Of a stretch of DNA of 64,000 nucleotides, positions 47,475 through 54,707 are shown in pieces; position 1 is the first letter of the stretch; every line of letters begins with the position of its first letter. Position numbers and translations under genes: made by a program. Source of the DNA: DATLGB01 sp963740765 (GTDB lineage Bacteria > Actinomycetota > Thermoleophilia > Solirubrobacterales > Solirubrobacteraceae); NCBI GenBank assembly GCA_963740765.1, contig CAVUFN010000025.1, positions 16,588 through 80,587 of the forward strand, written 5' to 3'. A model generated the notes under the pieces. The model was not told the DNA's origin, did not search any database, and worked only from the letters and a program-made list of their open reading frames with translations.

Positions 47475-48506
47475 GTGACCGATGCCAAAGACGGCGTGAC
47501 GGCGCCCGTCGTCATCATGGACGAGGCCGGCGACACCGGTGAGAATCTGCTCGACCCCGCTCAACCTGTCTACGCCCTCGCCGCGGTCCACCTCCCCGAG
47601 GCCGACGCGGACCGAGCAGTCCAGAACGCGCTGACCCGGACTCAGATGCCGGAGCTCAAGTTCGCGCGGCTTCGAAGCTCCAACCCGGGGCGTCGCAACA
47701 TGCTGCAGCTGCTCGAAGACCTGGCGCTCGAACCATCGAACGCAGCCGTCGGTGTCGCGCACAAGCCGTACATGGTCACGCTCAAGATGGTCGATGAGCT
47801 CGTCGAGCCTCACATGCTCGACCAAGGTGTGCAGATGGCCTGGTACGCAACCGGAGCGGCCAGGGCCATGGCCTTTGACTTCGCAGACCAGAGTCCGCGA
47901 GATCTCGGCAGCGTCCACCGCGACCTCCTCGTTGCCTTCGTCGCCCTTGTCCGGGACTGCACAAGTGAAGCCGCCGCGAGCTTCCGCCAGGCGTTGAGCC
48001 GCGCGAAGCTCGTGAGCACGAATCAGACGGTGAGCGACATCCTTTCTTTGATGATCGACGACGAGGATCGCTTGCGGGCGGAGTTCCAGAACCGCGAGGA
48101 CGCACTCGACCCAGCAATCCCGCTGCTGTTCTGGCAAGCCGTGCACTGGTCGAAGGCTCTCGGCGAGCCGTTCGGAATCGTGCATGACGAGTCCAACACG
48201 GTCGCGCGCTGGGCACACCTGTTCGCAATCGCAAGATCTGATGCGCAAGGCGTCGCCGAGGCGACATCCGAGCCCATCGTCGTCGGCGAGATCACGATCG
48301 AATCGCCGGATCAATTGAGAGGCATCACGTTTGGGCAGTCGCACCAGGATGCTCGGTTGCAAGTTGCCGACGTCGTTGCTGGAGCGGCCGCTCACCTCTA
48401 TGCGGTTGCCGCCGGCGCCCGTCCCGCCGACGACTTCGCGCGGGGTCTCCAGAAGGTCGGCGTCGGCGCTCTTCTACAGCACGCGATCGGCCCGGCTGTC
48501 GCCTAG
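47475..48506 (+). CDS. DUF3800 domain protein
   Basis: 343 residues from the GTG at 47475, chosen because the family's first strand (VVIMDEAGDTGEN, Asp-Glu) begins 11 codons later and GGGGG precedes it. LKFARLRSSNPGRRNML and the C-terminal QSHQDARLQVADVVAGAAAHL, with its Asp pair, complete an RNase H-like acidic set typical of DUF3800. The biochemical role of the family is not settled; it is often found on mobile islands. Intact. Divergent from the DUF2441-like gene and near hicBA, which fits a defence or maintenance patch. Confidence 0.75.
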   Translation: MTDAKDGVTAPVVIMDEAGDTGENLLDPAQPVYALAAVHLPEADADRAVQNALTRTQMPELKFARLRSSNPGRRNMLQLLEDLALEPSNAAVGVAHKPYMVTLKMVDELVEPHMLDQGVQMAWYATGAARAMAFDFADQSPRDLGSVHRDLLVAFVALVRDCTSEAAASFRQALSRAKLVSTNQTVSDILSLMIDDEDRLRAEFQNREDALDPAIPLLFWQAVHWSKALGEPFGIVHDESNTVARWAHLFAIARSDAQGVAEATSEPIVVGEITIESPDQLRGITFGQSHQDARLQVADVVAGAAAHLYAVAAGARPADDFARGLQKVGVGALLQHAIGPAVA

Positions 48507-48614
48507 AGGCGCGGCAGCCCCAAAAGTCGTCGCTTCCGTTGTTTCCTGCGGGCCATCGACGTGACTGTCGGCGGGACTCGGCACCGGCTCCCTTAAAGAG
48601 ATGTCCGCCGGATC

Positions 48615-49163
48615 TCACACCCGTGAGAGCACCAGCCTCAACATGCGAGGCCGAAGCGCAGCTCGAGGTCGCATCCGGCACCTCACTGGCTCGCTTGCCC
48701 CTTCGAGGCCGAAAGCGGGCATCAGCGGGCAATCGGAGCCTCGAACGTCAGCTTCTGCTGAAATCGCGAGAGAAGCAGCGGCGGCGCACGTCGCTTTCAG
48801 AGCCGTCGAAGTACCGCTCACGCCACCACTTCTGGTCGGTGTTGAGGTGCTTGGGTCGCAGGGGTCGTCGTCGATCGGTTTGAAGTTGATCGCGTCGCGC
48901 CATCCGTAGTGCACCGACTGCCGGATGAACTCGGTCCGCTTGGCTGCCGGTGGGGAGCATCGTGGTGTCAGCTGGTCGATGGCGGCTGCGGCACGCTCGA
49001 GCTGCCGGCAGATCGCGCGCACGATGCCGGGCTTGATCTCGCGGTGGCGAGGGATCGTGGACGGTTGACCGTCCGGGCCGCGCCACTTCGCGTGGTTGGC
49101 GCCTTCGCCGACGAACCGGCAGCCCTGCTCGATCAGGCGCCGCTCGAGATCACGGCGCTTCAC
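48615..49163 (-). CDS. hicA: HicA-type toxin with an unusual C-terminal extension
   Basis: Residues 1-60 are HicA: MKRRDLERRLIEQGCRFVGEG, NHAKWRGPDG with the catalytic His, IPRHREIKPGIVRAICRQL. HicA is a small mRNA-cleaving double-stranded-RNA-binding-like toxin, normally 60-80 residues. Here the frame continues to 182. After about residue 105 a second frame reads better (RPKHLNTDQKWWRERYFDGSE, stopping near 48748), so one base may be missing in a C run near 48855. The extension has no known domain. The start overlaps the hicB stop (ATGA), so antitoxin is made first. Confidence 0.75.
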   Translation of the reverse strand: MKRRDLERRLIEQGCRFVGEGANHAKWRGPDGQPSTIPRHREIKPGIVRAICRQLERAAAAIDQLTPRCSPPAAKRTEFIRQSVHYGWRDAINFKPIDDDPCDPSTSTPTRSGGVSGTSTALKATCAAAASLAISAEADVRGSDCPLMPAFGLEGASEPVRCRMRPRAALRPRMLRLVLSRV

Positions 49164-49387
49164 CGGGTCAGCGTCAGCGTCAGCGACTCGGAATCGTCGT
49201 CGGCGACGGCACCCGCAAGCTGCTCGTCCGGCGTCAGCAGGACCTCGAGCGCGTCGAGGACGTTCGCGCGCGCTTCCTCGCGCGTCGCGCTCTCACTGAT
49301 CGCGCCGGGGATCTCCGCGACCTGGGCCGTCACCCAACCATCGCCGGCGTCGGCGTAGCGGATCGTCAGGTGCAGTTTGTCGCTCAC
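49160..49387 (-). CDS. hicB: HicB-type antitoxin
   Basis: 75 residues from the GTG at 49387. LHLTIRYADAGDGWVTAQVAEIPGAISESATREEARANVLDALE is the HicB partial RNase H fold (W..A...EIPG, then the EEA helix). It lacks a separate DNA-binding domain, as in short HicB forms, so autoregulation would need another factor. It neutralises the HicA encoded next. A fragment of a second hicB is at 28137. ATTGGACCCC lies 24 nt upstream. Confidence 0.82.
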   Translation of the reverse strand: MSDKLHLTIRYADAGDGWVTAQVAEIPGAISESATREEARANVLDALEVLLTPDEQLAGAVADDDSESLTLTLTR

Positions 49388-49636
49388 GTCTGCATTGTCA
49401 CAGCCGAGAGATTGGACCCCAAACCGAGCTGAGGACGGCTCGCAACCCGTTTGACCGGGTTTTACTCGCGCTGACCTTGCCCGGCAGCTAGGGCCAGATG
49501 CCGACGACCGGCGAGTATTTGGCTTCCCACCGCGGAAAGTGGCACATGAACCTGCGACCACCCGGGCGCTTCCTACGAATTCGAGTACTCCGACCTCGCG
49601 CAAACTAATTTCGCTTCATAGGGACGTTTCCGCCTA

Positions 49637-49710
49637 TCGGGGAGACAGGATTTGAACCTGCGACCGCCCGGCCCCCAGCCGGGTGCGCTACCAGACTGCG
49701 CCACTCCCCG
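49637..49710 (-). tRNA. tRNA-Pro(GGG)
   Basis: 74 nt with acceptor CGGGGAG/CTCCCCG, discriminator A, anticodon stem CCCGG/CCGGG and loop CTGGGGG, T loop TTCAAAT. CCA is not encoded. It is the intact target gene whose 3' half is duplicated at 25923, 32801 and 23664. The 249 nt between it and hicB hold ATTGGACCCC (49411-49420) and no other gene. Confidence 0.95.
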
Positions 49711-49766
49711 TGACGGATCGGAGTGTATGCGCATTTCCGTCCGGCCTAGATGCGAACATACGTTCC

Positions 49767-50309
49767 ATGCTCGAGGACTTCAGACGGTGCTCGCATTGCC
49801 GCCACTACCGACGGCTGGACGCGTTTGCGTGGAGGAACAAGGCTGAGGGAAAGCGTGCGCCGTTCTGCCGCGGGTGCCAGGCGGAGTACAACCGGAAGCA
49901 CTACCTGGCGAACAAAGACCTGTACGTCCGGCGCGCCGAGGAAAGCAAACGAAAGGCGCGGCTCGAACGGACGACGAAGCTGCTCAAGTTCTTCGCAGAG
50001 CACCCGTGTGTCGACTGTGGCGAGATGGACCCGCTCGTGCTCGAGTTCGATCACCTCCGGGACAAGGAGTTCAACATCAGCACGGCGCTGAGCTGCAGGA
50101 AGTGGAAGACCGTCCTAGACGAGATCGAGAAATGCGAAGTCGTGTGCGCGAACTGCCATCGACGGCGCACGGCGAGACGACGGCCGACGGTGAAACTACT
50201 GCTCCTCGAGGAAGCGGGCGACGAGGATCGAACTCGTACTGAGAGCTTGGAAGGCTCGCGTGCAGCCATTACACCACGCCCGCATGGAGTGGATAATAGG
50301 CCGGTCTAG
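49767..50309 (+). CDS. HNH endonuclease-like protein
   Basis: 180 residues. An N-terminal zinc-finger-like part (CSHCRHYRRLDAF, CRGCQAEYNRKHY) precedes the HNH core: CVDCGEMDPLVLEFDHL, then CEVVCANCHRRRTAR. These keep the paired Cys and the His residues of HNH_5-type proteins common near tRNAs in Actinobacteria. A nuclease role is likely but the target is unknown. The last 30 codons run antisense through the tRNA-Gly gene, so the true protein may end earlier in function. Outside the putative island. Confidence 0.75.
   Translation: MLEDFRRCSHCRHYRRLDAFAWRNKAEGKRAPFCRGCQAEYNRKHYLANKDLYVRRAEESKRKARLERTTKLLKFFAEHPCVDCGEMDPLVLEFDHLRDKEFNISTALSCRKWKTVLDEIEKCEVVCANCHRRRTARRRPTVKLLLLEEAGDEDRTRTESLEGSRAAITPRPHGVDNRPV
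50213..50283 (-). tRNA. tRNA-Gly(TCC)
   Basis: 71 nt with acceptor GCGGGCG/CGCCCGC and anticodon loop CTTCCAA (TCC). T arm ACGAG/CTCGT. The anticodon stem has a C-T mismatch at its base. No encoded CCA. Confidence 0.92.
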
Positions 50310-50330
50310 ACTGCTCGCGAGGTCGCTCTG

Positions 50331-50403
50331 GGGGGATTAGCTCAGCTGGCAGAGCGTCGGTCTCCAAAACCGAAGGCCGCAGGTTCGATCCCTGCATCCC
50401 CCG
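50331..50403 (+). tRNA. tRNA-Trp(CCA)
   Basis: 73 nt with acceptor GGGGGAT/ATCCCCC, anticodon stem TCGGT/ACCGA, loop CTCCAAA with anticodon CCA, T arm GCAGG/CCTGC. Discriminator G. Confidence 0.95.
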
Positions 50404-50521
50404 CTGAATCGAGGGCCGTTCGCAAGGGCGGCCCTCGATCGTTGGGCCGCAGAAAGCGCGGCGCGCGAAGGATGCGCAGGCGGGCTGGACGGCGACCGGG
50501 GCGGATGGCAGGATCGGCGGC

Positions 50522-51133
50522 ATGGGATCGCTGGTGGCCGGGCTCGGGCTCGGATTCTTCGTTGCAGCACAGCTGGGGCCGCTGTCGCTGTTCCTCATCC
50601 GCAGCACGCTGCGCGGTCGCCTGGTGACCGGCCTGGCGATCGGGTCCGGGATCGCGGTGATCGACGGGCTGTACGCCGCGTTCGGGGCGGCGGGAGCCGC
50701 GCCGCTGCTGACGGTCGACGGGCTGCGAACGGTCCTGGGTCTGCTCGGCGCCGCGGTCCTGATCTACCTCGGCATCAAGACACTGCTGAGCGCGTTCCGA
50801 GTGCGAGCCGGGCTCGAATCGGCCGAGGAGGTCGCCTCGCCGCGGAAGGCGTTCCTCACCGCGCTCGGCGCGACGGCGAGCAACCCGCTGACCATCGCGA
50901 GCTGGGCGGCGGTGTTCGCGGCGGCGTCGTCGGCCGACGTGGCCGAGCACAGCGTCCTGCTGGTGCTCGGGGTCGCGATCGGCAGCCTGGCTTGGTGCAG
51001 CCTGCTGGCCTGCGTCTGCGCGGCGGCCCGGCAGCGGGTCGGGCCGCGGCTGCTGCAGACGATCGACGTCGGCGCGGGCGGGGCGATCGTCGGCTTCGGC
51101 AGCCTGCTCGCCTTCCGCACACTCAGCGACTGA
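50522..51133 (+). CDS. LysE family translocator
   Basis: 203 residues, about six membrane segments. GLGFFVAAQLGPLSLFLIRSTLRGR at the N-terminus is the LysE/RhtB signature (GPxxxxxxR); LTALGATASNPLTIASWAAVF is the second conserved block. It probably exports a basic or small neutral amino acid or a related metabolite. Stands alone between tRNA-Trp and a hairpin region. No adjacent LysG-like regulator. Confidence 0.85.
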   Translation: MGSLVAGLGLGFFVAAQLGPLSLFLIRSTLRGRLVTGLAIGSGIAVIDGLYAAFGAAGAAPLLTVDGLRTVLGLLGAAVLIYLGIKTLLSAFRVRAGLESAEEVASPRKAFLTALGATASNPLTIASWAAVFAAASSADVAEHSVLLVLGVAIGSLAWCSLLACVCAAARQRVGPRLLQTIDVGAGGAIVGFGSLLAFRTLSD

Positions 51134-51174
51134 CGCCTTGAACCGCGCTCCGTAGGTTCCGGTCGGGACGAACT

Positions 51175-51213
51175 GCGCTCCGTCGGTTCCGGAAAACGGA
51201 ACCGTGGGAGCGC
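51175..51213. terminator. Bidirectional hairpin between LysE and MFS genes
   Basis: Imperfect 17-bp stem: GCGCTCC and GGTTCCG pair with CGGAACC and GGAGCGC around a GAAAA loop. The surrounding 110 nt repeat the pieces GCGCTCCGT and GGTTCCGG several times in both orientations. It serves the two convergent genes. Confidence 0.65.
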
Positions 51214-51255
51214 GGTTCGGCGGCGACCGGAAGCCGTCGGAGCGCGGGTGTCGGC

Positions 51256-52662
51256 TCAGACCGGGACGGGCTCTGGCTGGCGCACGGCGCGGGGGATCAG
51301 GAACGCGATGACGCCGGCGGCGATCGCGATCAGGGCGCAGACCATGAACGCGGTCGTGTAGCCCGCCTCGGTCGGACCCGAGCCGGCCGCGCTGCCCGCG
51401 AGGATCGCGGCAGACACCTGCGACCCCAGCGACGCGCCCACGTTGCGCAGCAGCGTGTTGAAGCCGGTCGCCTCCCCGGTCTGCTCGCGCGGGACGGCCT
51501 CGACGATCAGGTTCGGCATGGCCGCGAAGGCGAAGCCGACGCCGATCGACAGCAGCAGGGAGCCGACCACCACCTCGGCCTGGGAGCCGTGGAGCAACGA
51601 GAGGAGCAGCAGGCCGGCGGCGGTGACGCCGCCGCCGATCGCCAGCGGGATCCGCGACCCGAGGCGATTGCCGAGGTTCCCGGACACCGGGCCGGTGAAC
51701 AGCATCGCCACTGAGCCGGGCAACATCAGCAGCCCGGCACCCGTCGCCCCCAGCCCGAAGCCGAAGCCCGTCGAGACGGGCGCCTCGGCCAGTTGCGGGA
51801 TGAGCAGGAACGAGCCGAACATGCCGAAGCCGACGAAGACCGTCGCCAGATTCGTCATCGCTACGGACGGCATCATCAACGTCCGCACGTTGGCCAGCGG
51901 GCTCTCGGTGCGCTCCTCGAGCCGGTACCAGCCGATCAGCACGACGATGCCGAAGGCGATCAGGCCGAGCACCCGCGGATCTCCCCATCCCCACTTCGAC
52001 GCCTGCGAGATGCCGAGCAACGGCCCGACCAGCCCGACCGCCAGCACCACGGCGCCCCGCACGTCGATCCGGCCCGGCGTCCGCACGGGCGACTCGGGGA
52101 TGAACAGCTGCGTGGCGATCAGCGCCAGGGTCGCCATGCCCGCGCCGACCCAGAAGAGCACGTGATAGGACGCCTGGTCGGCGATCACGCCGCCGAGGAT
52201 CAGGCCGACGCCGCCGCCGATACCGAGGATCGACGAGATCAGGCCGATGCTGCTCGCGACGCGGTCGCGCGGGAACTCGTCGCGGATGATGCCGAAGCAC
52301 AGCGGGAACAGGCCGCCGCCCAGGCCCTGCAGGACACGGCCGGCCACGACGACCTCCAGCGACGTGCCGAGCGCCGACACGACGGAGCCCGCCGCGAAGA
52401 ACCCCAACGAGATCACGAGCATGCGGCGCTTGCCGAACATGTCGCCGAGCCGGCCGAACACGGGCGTGGCGATCGCCGCCGACAGGAGGAACCCGGTCAG
52501 CGTCCAGGCGACGCCGGTCGCGTCGGTGTGGAGCGTCTCCTTCAGGTTCCCCAGCGCGGGGATGAGCATCGTCTGAGCGAGGGAGTACGCCAGCCCGGAG
52601 AGGCTGAGGACGGCGAGGGAGCGCATCGGGTGCGGGCGGGGAGGCGGAGGCACCACCTCCAC
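51256..52662 (-). CDS. MFS transporter (DHA2, 14-helix, EmrB/QacA-like)
   Basis: 468 residues, start GTG 52662 (ATG at 52626 also possible). Motif A GRLGDMFGKRRML after the second helix, VAGRVLQGLGGG, and a long run of 14 hydrophobic segments match proton-driven multidrug exporters of the DHA2 group. PESPVRTPGRIDVRGAVVL marks the link between the sixth and seventh segments. No regulator adjacent. Starts 1 nt from the glycerophosphodiesterase stop, so it is the downstream member of that minus-strand operon. Confidence 0.88.
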   Translation of the reverse strand: MEVVPPPPRPHPMRSLAVLSLSGLAYSLAQTMLIPALGNLKETLHTDATGVAWTLTGFLLSAAIATPVFGRLGDMFGKRRMLVISLGFFAAGSVVSALGTSLEVVVAGRVLQGLGGGLFPLCFGIIRDEFPRDRVASSIGLISSILGIGGGVGLILGGVIADQASYHVLFWVGAGMATLALIATQLFIPESPVRTPGRIDVRGAVVLAVGLVGPLLGISQASKWGWGDPRVLGLIAFGIVVLIGWYRLEERTESPLANVRTLMMPSVAMTNLATVFVGFGMFGSFLLIPQLAEAPVSTGFGFGLGATGAGLLMLPGSVAMLFTGPVSGNLGNRLGSRIPLAIGGGVTAAGLLLLSLLHGSQAEVVVGSLLLSIGVGFAFAAMPNLIVEAVPREQTGEATGFNTLLRNVGASLGSQVSAAILAGSAAGSGPTEAGYTTAFMVCALIAIAAGVIAFLIPRAVRQPEPVPV

Positions 52663-52663
52663 T

Positions 52664-53419
52664 TTAGGCGAGCGCGGCGACGGCGAGATCGGGGTTGTCC
52701 GAGAACACCCCGTCGACGCCCAGCTCTGCCATCAGCGCGTACTCGGCCCGCCAGTCCGCGCAACCGTCGAGCAGGAACTGCGGCTCACGGCGGAAGGTGA
52801 ACGGGTGGACCTGCAGCCCGGCCGCGTGGGCATCGCGGACCAGCGCGGCGTCGACCCGCTGCTTGGCCGGCCCGATCGCGTCGGCGTACTGCGCCAGAGC
52901 CGCGAAGTCGATCTCGTCCTCGCGCCGGAGCAGCCGGACCCGCGGCCAGCCCGAGAGCTCGCGCAGGGACGCCTCGGAGAAGGACTGCACCCAGACCGGC
53001 CCGGCGAACCCGGCCAGCGCCTCCCGCACGAGCGGCTCGAGCGCGAGGCCGCGCTGCCGGTGCTCCTCCGGCCGCTTCGTCTCGGGATAGACGCCCTTGC
53101 CGAGCCGAGCCGCGAGCGAGAGCAGCTCCGCGAAGGTCGGGATCTCGAACCGGCCGTCGAAGCGCGTCGACCGGACCTCGGGCAGCCGCTCGCGCGCCCG
53201 AAGCGCCTTGACCTCGTCCAACGTGAGGTCCCACACCTCGCCGGTGCCGTCGGTCGTGTCCGCCAGGCCGACGTCGTGCCGGCACACCAGCACGCCGTCC
53301 TTCGTGCACACGAGGTCCGGCTCCAGGAAGTCGGCGCCCATGACGGCCGCGAGCTCGTAGGACTCCAGCGTGTGCTCGGGGCGGTACCCGCAGGCGCCCC
53401 GGTGCCCGATGACGATCAG
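52664..53419 (-). CDS. Glycerophosphodiester phosphodiesterase
   Basis: About 251 residues. IVIGHRGACGYRPEHTLESY (His-Arg, Glu) and FLEPDLVCTKDGVLVCRHD (Glu-x-Asp, His) are the GDPD catalytic motifs; VHPFTF and GVDGVFSDNPD close the TIM barrel. It hydrolyses glycerophosphodiesters to glycerol-3-phosphate. The start is uncertain: the conserved protein begins at a CTG (53419) overlapping the preceding TGA, and no ATG, GTG or TTG is near; the next in-frame start upstream is 53533, inside the peroxidase gene. Cytoplasmic form, no signal peptide. Confidence 0.88.
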   Translation of the reverse strand: MIVIGHRGACGYRPEHTLESYELAAVMGADFLEPDLVCTKDGVLVCRHDVGLADTTDGTGEVWDLTLDEVKALRARERLPEVRSTRFDGRFEIPTFAELLSLAARLGKGVYPETKRPEEHRQRGLALEPLVREALAGFAGPVWVQSFSEASLRELSGWPRVRLLRREDEIDFAALAQYADAIGPAKQRVDAALVRDAHAAGLQVHPFTFRREPQFLLDGCADWRAEYALMAELGVDGVFSDNPDLAVAALA

Positions 53420-53946
53420 GGCAGCGACGCCTCGATCGCGCCGACCACGTCGGGATCCTCCGGCGTCACCTTCGTCGCCCAGCGCTTGATCAGCTTCCCG
53501 TCGGCCCCCACGAGGTACTTGGAGAAGTTCCACACGGGCGGCGCGCTGCCGGGCTGGCGCGCGAGATCGGCCCAGAGCGGGTCCGGGTCGGCGCGAACGG
53601 ACATCTTCGCGGTCATGGGGAACGAGACCCCGTAGTTGCGCTGGCAGAACTCGCCGATCGCCTCGCCGTCCTCGAGCTCCTGCTCGGCGAAGTCGCCCGA
53701 CGGGCAGCCGATGATCTGGAGCCCACGGTCGCCGTAGGTCTCATAGAGCTTCTGCAGCCCCTCGAACTGCGGCGTGTACCCGCACTTGGATGCTGTGTTG
53801 ACGATCAGCGTCGGCTTGCCGCGCAGCGTCCCCAGGTCCAGCGTGTCGCCTTCGAGCAGCTCGACCGAGTGGTCGTACAGATCGGTCGGCTCGTCGAGCT
53901 TCTTGGTGCGCTTCGCGTACATGCGCGCGGTCGAGATCATCCCCAT
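53416..53946 (-). CDS. Glutathione peroxidase family protein
   Basis: 176 residues. NTASKCGYTPQFEGLQKLYETY contains the peroxidatic Cys of the GPx family, and WNFSKYLVGADGKLIKRW holds the conserved Trp/Asn. Where most members have a CNQFxxQE motif with catalytic Gln this reads GCPSGDFAEQE, so Gln is replaced by Asp. Bacterial members usually take electrons from thioredoxin. It reduces hydroperoxides in the cytoplasm. Overlaps the diesterase start. The tRNA-Leu lies 33 nt upstream. Confidence 0.85.
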   Translation of the reverse strand: MGMISTARMYAKRTKKLDEPTDLYDHSVELLEGDTLDLGTLRGKPTLIVNTASKCGYTPQFEGLQKLYETYGDRGLQIIGCPSGDFAEQELEDGEAIGEFCQRNYGVSFPMTAKMSVRADPDPLWADLARQPGSAPPVWNFSKYLVGADGKLIKRWATKVTPEDPDVVGAIEASLP

Positions 53947-53979
53947 GCTTCGAACATACGGGGCAACCGCGCATTCAGA

Positions 53980-54063
53980 TGCGGGCGGAGGGACTCGAAC
54001 CCCCACATCCTCACGGACACGAGGACCTAAACCTCGCGCGTCTACCAGTTCCGCCACGCCCGC
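53980..54063 (-). tRNA. tRNA-Leu(TAG)
   Basis: 84 nt, with the long variable arm expected for Leu. Acceptor GCGGGCG/CGCCCGC, anticodon loop TTTAGGT (TAG), T arm GGGGG/TCCCT region with TTCGAGT loop. Discriminator A. Confidence 0.94.
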
Positions 54064-54120
54064 ATGAAGCGTCGGTTGAGCCGGGTGCACGACTCGCGAT
54101 GAAACGGTACCGTTCGCGTC

Positions 54121-54615
54121 ATGGCGGAGGAGAGAGACGAGCCCCGAGAGGGCTATGTCATTGAGCATCCCAACCGGGAGAAGGGCGCGTCGAAGGTCAC
54201 CAAGGCCATCGTCGTGGTCCTGCTGCTGGTGACGACGGCGCTCATGGTCATCATCACGATCGGCGGCTGGGACGCGCTGCAGGGCGCGAAGCCCGTGCAG
54301 ATCGCCTACCCGATCATGTTCGCCTTCTTCGCCTTCCTGGTCCTGCGCTGGAACCGCGGCATCCTGCCGGTGGTCGCCGCCCTCGCGATCATCCTGCTGA
54401 TCTTCGCGGCGGTGTCGGGCAACGCGTGGTTCGAGCGCGACAAGGACGGCTTCACCAGCCCGGCCCTCAACGAGGACATCATCGGGCTGCTGACGTTCAT
54501 CCTGGTCCCGGTTCAGGTGCTGTTGATCGCCTTCGCGATGCGCGGCTTCGCGCAGGCGTGGAACGTCGAGGTCGAGCGCCCCGCCGAGGGTCGCCGCGAG
54601 CCGGCTCACGCCTAA
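54121..54615 (+). CDS. Four-helix membrane protein of unknown function
   Basis: 164 residues. A charged N-terminus (EERDEPREGYVIEHPNREKG) is followed by about four membrane segments: AIVVVLLLVTTALMVIITIG, YPIMFAFFAFLVL, ILPVVAALAIILLIFAAVSG, and IIGLLTFILVPVQVLLIAF, and an acidic-basic tail. No recognised domain; actinobacterial relatives are annotated only as membrane proteins. Lies alone between two tRNA genes. Intact. Confidence 0.75.
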   Translation: MAEERDEPREGYVIEHPNREKGASKVTKAIVVVLLLVTTALMVIITIGGWDALQGAKPVQIAYPIMFAFFAFLVLRWNRGILPVVAALAIILLIFAAVSGNAWFERDKDGFTSPALNEDIIGLLTFILVPVQVLLIAFAMRGFAQAWNVEVERPAEGRREPAHA

Positions 54616-54633
54616 CGTGAAGCGCCGCACCAC

Positions 54634-54707
54634 GCGGCGGTAGCCCAACTGGCAGAGGCACCGGATTCAAGTCCCGGTCAGTGCGGGTTCGAATCCCGCC
54701 CGCCGCA
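54634..54707 (+). tRNA. tRNA with anticodon CAA (Leu by code) but a short variable loop
   Basis: 74 nt with acceptor GCGGCGG/CCGCCGC, T arm GCGGG/CCCGC with TTCGAAT loop, anticodon loop TTCAAGT (CAA). The region between anticodon and T stems is only TCAGT, whereas leucine tRNAs carry a long arm there (as the Leu-TAG gene nearby does). The anticodon stem has an A-C mismatch. Its Leu identity is therefore doubtful. The 3' end overlaps the end of livM by 30 nt on the other strand. Confidence 0.8.

Noticed and set aside
48160..49636. Integrase gene next to the tRNA-Pro
   Set aside because: No tyrosine or serine recombinase motif is present in any frame between DUF3800 and the tRNA; only IGPQ-like tails occur in the island.
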